Shown: positions 35,001 through 45,689 of the stretch, piece after piece | Position numbering within the stretch: position 1 is the first letter of the stretch | Layout: every line of letters begins with the position of its first letter | Origin: Pleurodeles waltl | Lineage: Eukaryota; Chordata; Amphibia; Caudata; Salamandridae | Assembly: GCF_031143425.1 (NCBI RefSeq) | Contig: NC_090444.1 | Location: forward strand, 1,315,593,324-1,315,657,323 | DNA length: 64,000 bases | Reading direction: 5' to 3' | The notes under the pieces: model-generated | Seen by the model: the letters and a program-made list of their open reading frames with translations, nothing else | Database searches by the model: none | Told to the model about the DNA's origin: nothing | Position numbers and translations under genes: made by a program

Positions 35001-36445
35001 AAAAGCATCATTAAAAGCATTAAGCCTGGTCAGATACAGAAATATTTCTTTGGATAAGTGGGAGTCCAAAAGAGTATCCTTTCCTTCTGCTTAATAGTTA
35101 AGTTTGCAGAGGGCCAAAGCCTGGGGGTGAATATTAGTTACCACTGGATCAGATGAGCAAGAAAGGTTACACTTTGGCCATGTTTCCGAGTGGGCCAGAT
35201 AGCTGTGTGCCATTTATCTCCCCCGATAAATGCTGTGGAATTTATCGGGTAATTCATATGCTCGCCTAACAAATGGGCAATAACATGCTGATTTGGGTGC
35301 TTTGTATTCCAAAATCCCCAGGTCCTGATATTTACTGCATCTTTTTCTAATCACAATAAAAAAACATACCAGTGAATGAAGACACGTCCATTAAATGCTG
35401 CCCATTTCTAGGGCTGACCTTCCCTACAGTGGCGCCCCACTGGTAAGTATTACGAACTACATAGATTGGTACTTGCAGTTCACCAAAGGGGAGACGTATC
35501 ACTAAAATGCAAAAATCACGTACCTGGCCAAGTTAAATACACAGCGGATAGGAAAAGATGTGATAGTTTGCTGACTCCAGTACTCCCACAGATTCACTCA
35601 TGTATGTTGTGCCTTTGATAGCCTGCCTCAGGGAATCATTTTACAATTACAACATGCAATGACCCCCACCACAAACTGTAGGCATCAGCGTACTGAAGGC
35701 TGGTGATTTGTCTGAGACTCATGCAAAAAGTCATCATCAGTGCACAAAATATTTGCAGTAGTATGTGACATGATAACGAATGTGTGTACCTGTACACGCA
35801 GTAGACTGCTTATAATGAGAGTAATTAATTCCGCTGCAGCTGTTCTTAAATCCACAACCACTGACAGCAAGCGGGATCCAAAATGTTGTGTTCTGAAAAT
35901 AAACACAATAATTCAATACACATAATTTGCGATGTTCTCATGCTCTTTCCATGCAGTTCAATATATTCTAAAGGTGTTTACCAACACCAGCGCAATGAGC
36001 TCTGCCCCACTGTAACAAATTAATGTCATGTGACAGACTATAATAGCCAGGCCTGGAAGCGTGAACAGCCTCGTAGTGGGGGCATGGTATTTATGAGAGG
36101 TAGGATACATAATTTGACCACACTTTCTAAAATTTGGACAAACCGAGCCTTGGCACCAACTTCATCTTTCAGGGACAGATCTTGATCTCAGGACACCACA
36201 ACATACTTCAAGAATTCAATTTTGGTAGCATTCAGATGCAGATAATGTTGAGCAATCACTCTTCTGTGGCTTTAAGGTAATTCCAAACGAATTCCTTCCT
36301 TTAAATAGATCTGGGTGTCATTGGGCGTATGAATGGCAGGGTACAGCTAAACGACAGAATCTGAAAGATAAAGGGTGCTGTACAGATTTTAAAAATAACT
36401 GGTGATAGTGATGGCCCCGGTGAGACCTCACAAGCTCACCTTTGT
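32073..36445. other. 4.4 kb without recognisable genes
   Basis: Mixed, mostly AT-rich sequence. Short open frames (such as 32556-32798 minus, 34699-34914 plus) lack motifs and codon structure. No tRNA, hairpin chain or LTR termini were found. Some of this is probably old unrecognisable repeat or intronic/intergenic DNA. Confidence 0.4.
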
Positions 36446-37300
36446 GACTTTGAGATCAATTTAATTTACTTCTAAGTCCCTAATAAAGTTGTATACCATT
36501 TAGCCAGGACCTGTAAATTAAATGCTAATAGCGGATAACATATGGTTGTCTTATTATACTTATTAAGTGCTAACTTTTGATTTGGGAACAGTTAAGGATT
36601 TCATGTTTGGTGGCAGAGTAATTGTAATTTAAAATCCTCTTTAATGGTGAGGTCGGACTTTAAGTTACAATTTTGAGAATGGCACTTTTAGAAAGTTGGC
36701 ATTTTCCTGCCCTAACCATATGGTGCCCACAGCCTGTTCCTGGGACACATGTCTGGGTGTAGTTGGAAGATGGACTTTTTTATTCCTCCCAGACAGCCAC
36801 ACAGTAGAGGGAAAAGGTGTGCATGGATGGGCCACTACTGGCAGGATGGGGGTGGGGTAGTGGACACAGCCCCACTTGCAACTCAATAGTCTGTGCCCTG
36901 TCTCCACACAAAGGACTTGACACCACTCCATTGTTCATGCAGTCAGCTTTGAGCCAGGGCAGGGGATGCAGGAAACCTCAAGCACTTCAAAGGGAATTCT
37001 CTAGAAACTCCTACTTTAAAGAAGGCACCAGGTATGAAAATAGGACCCTCAGACCCACTCTTCAGTTCACTATTTGGACCTGTGGCATGACTCTCGGGGT
37101 ACTACCTTGCTGCTTGAGCCCTGTTCAACTGCTGAACCCAGGACTACCAGAGTAACTCCAAGGGCTACTTGGCTGGCCTCCTGATTCGAGCCTCAGGGAC
37201 AGTAAAGGCTCTAACCATCTTGAAGCCGCACCTGGACCCAGCCTGAGTGAGTCCTAACCCCCCAAATGGTGCCTCTCCAGTCCTGGACTTTTGGTGGTGG
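36446..37300 (+). mobile_element. Gypsy-like LTR, 5' part (same family as the solo LTR)
   Basis: Colinear with 17280-18420 of the solo LTR: 'atttacttctaagtccctaa' matches 'atttacttataagtccctag', 'ggcacttttagaaagttggc' at 36680 matches 'tgccacttttagaaagttgg', 'cacatgtctggg' and 'attcctcccagacagccaca' match in order, as do the 'ccagggcagggg' and 'gaacccaggac' words. The extreme 5' end is missing or too diverged. It is interrupted at about 37300 by a minus-strand LINE. Confidence 0.78.
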
Positions 37301-37305
37301 TGCTA

Positions 37306-37560
37306 AGTTGGTGTGTTGAAGGCTGTAGATAGATCAAAATAGTCCAGCATGCCAGCCATTGCTTCATCCACCACAGCCAGCAGATTGTCCAATATTTCTA
37401 CCAAGGCCTTCTGCACCATGTGACTAGGACTGAGGCCTGACAGAAATGGTTGTAGTACATGGTTGATGATAAGTTGACTTCATAGCTGCCAAACCTCCAT
37501 GTTTTGCAACACTTTGGATAATACATGGTAAATATTCAGGCTGAGTTTTACTTTGTCATT
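37306..37560 (-). pseudogene. CR1-like LINE RT fragment nested in the LTR
   Basis: Minus-strand translation gives, in order, LSLNIYHVLSKVLQNMEVW (about 37545-37485), a QLIINHVLQPFLSGLSPSH stretch, VQKALVEILDNLLAV and LDYFDLSTAFN (37347-37315). These correspond to CR1/L2 RT segments 'RPVSLLPFLSKVLE', 'QLxxFL...QSGFRPxxSTExALxxVxxDL' and 'LDLSAAFDT'. The fragment is short (about 85 codons) and has a stop. It lies inside the LTR of 36446-38562, so it arrived later. Adjacent 37561-38140 may be more of the same insertion but shows no motif I recognise. Confidence 0.75.
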
Positions 37561-38140
37561 GCATTACCCACTAAGCGGTCCAGATAGAGACCAACCATCA
37601 GACCTGGGCCTAATCCAATTGGCACAGTCCAACCCAAACTACTAGGCCATGTCTGCTCCAAATGGGAACACAAGTGGCCCCTGACTGGGTTCAGCCTTCT
37701 TGAGTCTCCTTGGTGGGATGGAACTTGAGTTCAAAGGTACATTGAGCATAGGACCCTTGTGCTTCAAATGCTTCCCTTAGAAAAACAAAACAGAAATAGA
37801 TGTAATGCTTGGATTATTCACAGCCACTAATAATTACTCTGGGCTAAAAAGGTAACAGTGTTATGGGTATCCTATCTTACAAGAACCTATCTGGTATCAA
37901 ACACTGCAGCCAGGCTGTGTGCCAAACCCACCATGCAGTCGACACCTTCTGTGCACAAAGGCTTACGGCCAGCTGCTGCTACCAACATAATGTGAAGCCA
38001 ATCCCTCCTTCTCACAGACTCATAATGTGCACAGCTGGACATGGCAACAAGGCCTGGCCAGCCAACACAGCCTTTTGAGATATCTGCATTATGAAAAGGC
38101 ATCAGGTGGTGGTGGAATTAGCCCTTTCTACAGGGTCCTC
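37561..38140. other. Unassigned insertion between LTR parts
   Basis: Not homologous to the solo LTR at this position. No coding signal. Probably one or more additional insertions accompanying the CR1-like fragment. Confidence 0.4.
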
Positions 38141-38562
38141 CACAGATTTTTTTACTATCGCCCTCCTGTTTTTGGAACCTGTTTTGTTGGCCTTTAGTAC
38201 CCTGCGCACTTTACACTGCTAACCAGTGCTTTTATGCTCTATTTCACTGAAATCTTTAAAATTGCATATCTCCAGTTCTACTTATTGGATTTTTGTTGTT
38301 TTGGTCTTCTTTTATTACAAATAACTTTTTTCTAACTTCTTGGGATACTTTTTATGTGGTGTGTTTCACTTTATTACTGTCTGAAGTGTTGCACAAATAC
38401 TTTACACATTGCCTCTAAGTTAAGCCTGACTGCTCTGTGCAAGCTACCAGAGGGGCGAGACTGGTTACTTTAGAGTTTGCTTGTGCCTCACCCTGACAAG
38501 AACTGTGGTTGCTGCTTGAATGGGGCTCTTCCCCCAGTCAACCAGTAACCCAATTTCTTATA
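38141..38562 (+). mobile_element. Gypsy-like LTR, 3' part
   Basis: 'atatctccagttctacttat' and 'tggatttttgttgttttggt' at about 38265-38308 match 18735-18780 of the solo LTR, and 'ttaagcctgactgctctgtg', 'ggtttgcttgtgcc' and 'cagtcaaccag' match its last 150 bp. It ends 'caatttcttata' where the solo LTR ends 'ttctaaca'. The stretch 38185-38240 ('cactttacactgctaaccag') resembles the first 150 bp of the solo LTR instead, which suggests rearrangement or a second LTR. Confidence 0.72.
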
Positions 38563-38582
38563 CTGGTGATCAGCAATGAGGA
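38563..38582 (+). other. Candidate primer-binding site of the Gypsy-like element
   Basis: Directly after the LTR end the sequence reads c-TGGTGATCAGCAATGAGG. TGG at this position is what a site complementary to a tRNA 3' CCA end requires. The tRNA is not identified. Confidence 0.5.
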
Positions 38583-38796
38583 TTAGAACTTGTGTTTGTG
38601 CAGTGCCGTACAGTGAGTTTGCATACACTACGATCCCATATAAATAATCTAAGATCATTTCGAGTTTAAAAAAAAAAAACAATTCTCTTGTTTAATTTTT
38701 CCAAATTTGATTCCTGTCTCACCTTCATACACTTGGAACCTGTTTTGTTACCGCACCAGAATGATATTGGATTTCAGCTGCCTTGCATACTACACA

Positions 38797-40100
38797 ATGA
38801 GGGAGCTGAAGGAGTTCTGCAAGGTGAGGAGGCTGGTTGTGAGGAGGAGGCCCACTAAGCAGGACCTTTGAGCAGCTCTGTACCCTTATGTGGAAGTAAG
38901 CTGGATGGAGGTTTTAACAAAGGACCAAGAATGTGATGACCCTGAGAAGGATGGGGAGGAGGAGAGGGAAAAGAGAGGGTGGCTCCAGGCTCGAGAGTGG
39001 GCCGACAAAGATAAGGTTCCCCTGCTGGATCCAGTGCAGGAAGCAGTGTATCCTCCCACATCCTGGCTGCTAAGGAGTTGAGAACAGACAGGCCAAGAGG
39101 GACCTGAGGCTGCAGCTGGCCAAACTGGCTGCAGAGGAGAGAAAAAGCTGAGACTGAAAAAGCCCTGTTGGAGGAGAGAAAAATGTCCTTGGCTCATTAA
39201 CTGAATGTGAAGGAGCTGGACTTGAAGGCAAAACAGGTATCTGGGTCCAGCAGTAATGGTGACAGTGAAAATACAGTGTTCAGTGGTGAAGGAAAGCTCC
39301 ACATATCCAGTGACTTGGTGCCTGACTTTGAGGAGTGGAGGAACAGACAGATGGTTTGAGGCATATGAAGTAGCTCTAGAGACGCATCCCTGAGGAGGAC
39401 TAGGGAGCTAGCCTCTCGAGACATAAAGCTAAGGAAGTGAGGGACACCCTACAGGTCTTAGAGAAGTGGGGCAGGATGAGGTATCCCCCTATGAAGGAGT
39501 CCCTTGTCAAGAAATATAGCCTCACCCCAGAAAAGTACAGGTTGAAGTTTAGTGGCAGTCAGAAACGGTCTCATCAGTCCGGGGGGGATTTCGTGGATTA
39601 CATGTGCAAGGCACTGGATGGTAGGGTGAAGGGTAGTGAGATAAACACCTATGAGGAGCTGTACAATTTGATCACCAGAGGGCACAAGTTCAGTCATTAT
39701 TTTCTAAGCAACACCAACACCTGGTTGACTGCAAGCTTACTGACCCCAGGGACCTTTCACAGGAGGCAGACCACTGGGTTAGTACCAGAGTGTTTAGGGA
39801 AGGCACTGGGGAGTTAGCATAGGGATGGTAGTCCAGGTTCCCCTGACAGAGTGAGGGGGAGCTACACAGTGACCAAGACAGGTTCCAGTATAGTGTCGGG
39901 GGGAAAGGGTTCCCATGTGCCTTCTAAAGACAGGAGGGAAGGTTATGGTGGGCGGAGCCACAGGGTGCTCTCATTTCCAACACCAAGTGCTCCCAGTTGG
40001 GGGAAAAGAAAGGGGACGTGGTATGTACCAAGAGACCATTCCCTGGTGGGAGCTCCACAGTATCAAGGGAAGTGAGAGGGGTGACCACCCAGGGCAACTT
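38797..40100 (+). pseudogene. Gypsy-like gag remnant with SCAN-like capsid region
   Basis: Downstream of the LTR and PBS is a gag gene with several stops and frameshifts. It begins ATGAGGGAGCTGAAGGAG (38797), matching a helical N-terminus; a charged, Glu/Lys-rich coiled-coil-like segment follows (about 38900-39230), then DFEEWRNRQM near 39332. The best preserved part is 39437-39730, open for 126 codons, with YSLTPEKYRLKF, FVDYMCKALDG and EELYNLITRGH. This fits the SCAN-type capsid domain known from Gmr1-like Gypsy elements ('YRxxFR...L...WL...T.EQL..LIxxE'). No Cys-His knuckle, protease or RT is visible after it, so the element is 3' truncated or too decayed. Confidence 0.75.
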
Positions 40101-42030
40101 CAAAACATTTCTGGTGGTATTGCTTCCAAGGGGAGGAAACAGAGGCCTAGATGGAGGAGGAGGAAATATTCCACAGTGGGAGGGCTGGTGGATCAGTGGT
40201 TGCCAGCTCTGAGGACAGAGCACCCCGAGACTGACCCTGGTGATACCACTTCTTACCTGGGGGTGCTCCCTCCACTGCCACAGAGACAGCAGGCTGGAGA
40301 CCTTTGCCAGGCAGATGTCTGCATGGCATAGACATAGTGCACTGCCCTTGAGGGGGTGGTGCATCACTCCTGGAAATCCTGGCTTACCAGGCACATTTTC
40401 ACCCTCAGGGTACAGACACTGGTTGAGTGGGCAGTTGCAGGCAACCACTCCTGGACTGGTGGGAGGAGAGTGCAGTAAGGATGTTTAACACCGGGGGTGG
40501 TTGCCCTCCACTATGAGAAACCCCAGCGGTCAGAGAGCCACGAATGGCCTGGCATCTGGCTCTTGACACTGGCAGTAGTCGGTGGCCTCTGTTGGCTGCT
40601 GTCCTTATGGGCAGGGTTGTCCTTGGGTTGGGACAGCAGTCTGACCCATTGGGTGGAATGGGCCAAATCACTTTGTTGGCCATGGTGGTACTATCTCCCT
40701 ACTGGTATGCATCTGTGAACAAGTTAAGGTAAGGTGCTACACAGATGGGGTCCACAAGTAAAGAGAAGGGTTCACCAAGGGTTAGTTCAGTGGTTCTGGA
40801 GTAAATAGGCAGAGGGATACAACTGGGTTCAGTGGGGCATAGAGCTGACAAGTGCCACTGCATAACAGGGCCTGACAGTGCAGCACACATGCAAAGTCTG
40901 AAAAGAAAGGACAAATTAAACCAATTCTCCCTTTAATGTCTGCTTTCACGTGGCATTACCTTTTAAAACAAAACCCTGGCTACTACTGTTAGTAAATAGG
41001 GTTTCACATCAGAATGCCCACGTACCACCAATTTAATGTTTCCTTGATGCTAAGTAATGCAAAGCAGTGCTTCACTCTACTTTGCAATACTTTTAGGCAG
41101 CTTTCCAGAGCAAAACAGGTAATAATAATAGTTTACACCGGTTTTCATTACTTTTGTTACACAAACACAGCGCAAAATGCTTGTAAATCTGGCTCTTCAT
41201 GTTCTTGCTGCAACAGAGACTCAGGTTTTGCAAAAGGGGATGGCTCTCTCAGCAGGTAGGGGTAATGCAAACTTCAGGCAAGAGGACCCTAAACATGATC
41301 ACACTGATGTGGAAAATGACTGTACCTGGCAGTCACAGCCTTCCTGAAGTAGCACTCAGGTAGAGATAAAAGGGGAAAGGACTTTCTAGCAGCTCCCATC
41401 ACTAAACATTTAAGCAGTCAATGTCAGTGTTTTGGGAAGCCCCATCTAATATTTCCTCCACATAAACTACATAACAGGAAATAACAAGCCAGTGCAAAGA
41501 AAGCTGTGGGTGGGTGGCTGTTTTTGAGAGACCTCAGTCAGTCACCTCATCATCAGCCATTTCCTCTAGGTCACTCAGTCTGCAACAGCTGCAGAAGGAG
41601 CAATACATACACCTCTAAACACTCCATCAAACATCATCAGAATCATCAGGGAACATTCACTAAGGATATCAGGTAAGTCTAGTACTTCAGACCATGCTGT
41701 GCAGCTCCACTGCAGTTTAGTGAGTTGCAGCATGAATTATTAGCACCTTTTCCTCCATTACCGCCTCAAGCCCAGTTGTGAAATGAGGAGGATTAGCTAT
41801 CTCACCATGTAAAAAGAATTATAGCTACAGAATTGTGAACCAAAAGACATGCTGGCCTTGGGGAGAGAGGAATCTCCTTCACGGAGATCTATGATGCCTT
41901 GTGAGTAAAGCCTGAGATCCCTGGAAGCCACAAAACCAATCCACATGCCTTTGAGCAAGACCATCACCACTGAGACATGATATATGAGGACCATGTATAA
42001 GACAGGCAAGACAGCCCAAGTTGCAGTGGA
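40101..42030. other. Unassigned; possibly further retroelement interior
   Basis: 40101-40910 keeps the G/C-rich texture of the gag region and may be the remaining interior of the same element. A hydrophobic run (WLLTLAVVGGLCWLLSLW, 40497-40718 frame) is open but not enough to call an envelope. From 40911 the sequence is ordinary. A near-perfect hairpin (about 15 of 18 pairs) lies at 41052-41095 around aagtaatgcaaagcag. Confidence 0.35.
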
Positions 42031-43035
42031 GATGAGAAAATACAATCTTGCCGTGGTTGGCATCAGCGAGACCAGACGGACACAGTCGGACAGAAAAGAT
42101 TGCCTTCAGGAGGAATGCTGATGTATTCTGGATACAAGGAAGACAACGACTCACGTACTCAGCTAGTAGTTCTGGTGCTAACGCCAGCATCCCAGCTCTA
42201 ATTGGATGGGAAGCCGGGGGTCCCAGAGTCATCACAGCGACCTCCACACAAAGAAAAAGAAGATTAACATGCATTTTATTAAGTGCTATGCACCTACAAA
42301 TGACAGCAAAGTAGAGTAAATAAAGAGTTTTACAACAGACTCCAGTCCATCCTATCCATCCTGGAGAAATGCCTTGAGAGAGACATCACCATACTGGGAG
42401 ACCTCAAGGCCAAGTTTGGAAGCAACAATACTGGGTACGAAGAGGTCATGGCCAACCATTGCCTTTGCAACATGACGAGGATGGCGAAAGGGCCACAGAT
42501 CTTTGTGCCCTGAACAGTCTGGTGATAGGTGCCAGTGTATTTCCACAGAAAAGAATACACAAGGCAACAGAGGTGTCACCAGACCATTCAAAAGATAATC
42601 AGATCGACCATCTCTGCATTGCCAACAGTTCCATAGGTCCCTGCAGGATGTGAGAGTGATGAGATGCATGGACGTGGCATCAAAGCATCACCTTGTCAGG
42701 CCAGGCCAGGCTAAAGCCTAAGCTGAAGAAAGCATGGATGGAACTGACAAACCAACACCAGCCTTATAACACCACCCTTCTCAAAGATGCAATGAAACCG
42801 AGTGAATACTCAGTCACCCTCAGTAACAAGGTTAAAGAACTAGAGGATGATAGAGACCCAGTAGAAAGCCATTCGGAGAAGATCAAAGAAACAGTGGCAT
42901 CAACATGCTAGGACGGCACAGACACCAACATCAAGGGAAGTATTGGCAAAGCAAGGGCTGCTCTCATTCAGATAAATAAGAACTGGAGCTCTAAGGACCT
43001 AGCACTGAAATGGAGGCCAATATCTTCCATCAGGA
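42031..43035 (+). pseudogene. RTE/CFDP2-like LINE: endonuclease joined to RT C-terminus
   Basis: Plus-strand remnant of an APE endonuclease with strong motifs: NLAVVGISETRRTQS near 42043 (catalytic E), ALIGWEAGGPRVITA near 42195, CYAPTNDS at 42284-42307, ILGDLKAKFGSNNTGYEEVM from about 42391 (GDLN with N changed to K), LCALNSLVIGASVFPQKRIH near 42500, and SPDHSKDNQIDHLCI at 42576-42620, then KPKLKKAWMEL. These are the hallmarks of the endonuclease family known from RTE/BovB elements and the CFDP2 protein. At about 42935 GSIGKARAALIQINKNW follows, a segment that normally lies near the end of the RT, so the RT core is deleted. Frameshifts and stops confirm a pseudogene. The exact clade is less certain than the family. 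Confidence 0.83.
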
Positions 43036-44520
43036 CAAGGTACAAGGCTGTGGCTGGCAATGGTTCATAGGAGTTGGATAAGTTATTGAGCTTTCTTTGA
43101 AGTTGGTTTTCCTGCCAAAAGCTCCAAGCTGGACAAACCTGGGTTCTGCAGGTGCTGAGTAGGATGGGTTTGCTGCATCGTCTTGGTTCAAGGAGTTACC
43201 TTTCAATTTAGTCACTTTTTTCAAACTCAAAAACCTCCAGCGGGCAAGACTGGAATCTATAGATGGGGAAAGACATCACATAACCAGATATCTTTTCCGC
43301 TAAATCCCACTGATTCTGTTTTCAGTGCAGCAAATACAACAGCACAGGAAGATCCTGGTTTTCTTGCGTGCCTCAGTTGAGACATTTGTGGGCAAGTCTC
43401 AGCACACTGGGCATATCCTCCAGAGGTGGAGAAACTGATCAAGTTACACTTTTTCCTACTAGTTAGTCTGTAGTCCTCAATCTCTTCAAGGCAAGCTTCT
43501 ATGCACCAGTTCTCTCCAGTCAACTGTGATAAGCTGTGCCCTTTTGGAGTCAGGAGTCCTTCTTTGTGCACCTCAAGAAGGCAAACAAAAGAGCAACCAC
43601 TTGACAGTAGTTCCAGTTCCTCTGTGCCACCAGGAATCAGGAGTTGTTGAATTAGTTCTCTTCTTCTTGCAGGAATAAGGTGTCAACTCCCAGCACCTTT
43701 TCTCTCATGTTTAGACTTCCCAAACCCAGGAATTATTTGAGGAGGTGAGGGTTGATATGCCAGTGTTATCTTATGCACTAGCCAGTGAGTGGAGAATTTA
43801 TATCACCCAATCCTAAATACTTTCTTGCAGTCCCCTACCTCCTTTTGCTGAACGTCCTCATTCCTTACTTTTAAGTTACACAGGAATCCAGTTTTAACAT
43901 GGGAGAACAATTAGGTCACCAGGTAGACCTGTTTTCAACTCATTTCCACACCCATAATTACATGAGTTCTCCTCCTACCTGACAGGGTAAAAATGTGTTC
44001 TCTCTCCTACTATTATTGGAACCTGGGAGGGCCCTGGGAATGAATAGGAAAACCCCCATCTGGCATCATGAAGTCAAAAGGGATAGGCCTAAGGCTGAAC
44101 ATTGTTTTGTAAACTGTTACTGACCACTGCTAATCCATGCTAATTAGTCAACAGTTAAAACCTGCCGGCTCTTCTTAGGCTCAGAGGCAGTCAATTGTTC
44201 TCTGAGCCCGCATCATTAACTCTCTCAGCCAAGGATCTCTATTCCAGCTTTAGAGTGTCTAAGTGGCAAAACTGGTTGAGGGCCAGTTTATGCCCAGGCA
44301 GCACAAAGTATATTTCTAGTATTTCCCCACACAGTCTAAGGAATCAAAGATGTTGATCCCATTTAGGCTTTTTAGAGGATTCGTCTAGCAAGGCCTACAC
44401 AGCTGAATAGTATTTGGATTTTATTTTACTTTGAAATCACACTATCTCTAGTATGTATTTGCTATTTGTTTATCTATTAGCACCCTGCCTGGTGGGCTTG
44501 CAAAGCATACTTTAAGTATG
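43036..44520 (-). repeat. Candidate antisense LTR or repeat (low confidence)
   Basis: Block of uniform texture with repeated 'cagtcctc', 'aggagtc' and 'ctcagagg' words; it contains 'tgctaatccatgctaattag' and tctctgagcc arms near 44130-44215. I recall similar text as antisense LTR of newt elements. No termini or duplications found. Short open frames have no motifs. Confidence 0.25.
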
Positions 44521-45689
44521 ACTTATAGTTATACAAAAAAAGTATTTCCCAACATGGAAATGCCTCTTTTCCCTGCCATAAGTCACACAGTACATTTAGA
44601 CTACAACCCAGCTAGAACGCAATGGTGCTCCTGGCAGACATATATTTTAGTCATATATATATGAATAAAGTAAATACATACAAACATACAGCAAACATTT
44701 AACTTCCACTCTAGGTGCATTTTTCTGTCTTCTACAATGATTTTTACAGGACATTTAAATAGATCAACTAAGTGAAACCAATTTTAAGGCCAGAGTGCAC
44801 ACACTGTGGCACTGATTAGAAGCATCACAGAGTCCTACCACCAACAAACATAGGGCCCAGAAAATGGGGAAAAATCTTAAGTGACCATGAAGAAAAATCA
44901 AAATTGCTACAGTGGCCTAAAAAAGTTACAAAGCAAAGTATCACTCTACAAGTCTACATTTTATTTAATTTACGTTTTCCATCCTACCCTACCAAGTAGA
45001 TTTTTCATGATATTTTATGACTGAGAATCTCCTGCTCCCTTCGCCCCCATGTCCATGAGCTTGCTCTCAGCAGCAGGAGCTTGAGTGGAAAGAATGGTGA
45101 TGCCAATGAAGCAGCAGTAAGAGCTAAAAGGCTGATATTCATCTACATTCATTCCACAGCTTCTTTTGACCACAGGAGTTGCAAAAGAGCATCATGACTA
45201 GCAGTGTGTTTGCACCACTGGAGTGCTACTTGGGTTTGCAGTCTTTTCTTGACAGAGTGAGTTGCTTCCCTTTTCTACCAGTCTGCCATTGCTCTTGGTG
45301 GATGCCTCAGATAGCTCCCTGCTCTTCGCCACTGTATTGTTTCATACTCTGAGAGTCAGGGGAACTGAGTGTTTGATGGAGTGTTTTGGGAAGCCAAGCC
45401 TCAATTGGCAGCATTTTAAATTGGTAACTAAAGCCCATACTGGTGGGCTTATCAAATTACAGGAAAGTTTTTACTCTGCATAACCTGCGCAGTGGCAGTG
45501 AAGGGGGTGTAGGTGGATGTTCTGCATAGGCTCCATCCTGGGGAGGAGGAGAATTACAGACTTTCCTTCCTGCAGTCTTCTATTTCAATCTTTTAATTGT
45601 TAATATCGAATAACAGACTGTACTTTAAAATTCTGCAAGACTTGAAACACAAAATAGTTTACATTTGTCCATGTTGTGACAACGATATG
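44521..45689. other. No gene; unassigned
   Basis: AT-rich to 45000, then mixed sequence. The frame 45262-45483 (+) has no recognisable motif. Nothing else to report. Confidence 0.4.

Noticed and set aside
35427..35442. cagtggcgccccactg palindrome, like an hAT terminus
   Set aside because: It is a single short palindrome with no partner terminus and no 8-bp flanking duplication.
39924..40448. 174-codon open frame (-)
   Set aside because: Antisense to the region following the gag remnant; no motif on this strand.
40497..40718. Hydrophobic frame downstream of gag as a possible envelope
   Set aside because: Only one hydrophobic stretch, no signal peptide, no cysteine pattern and no protease or RT between it and gag.
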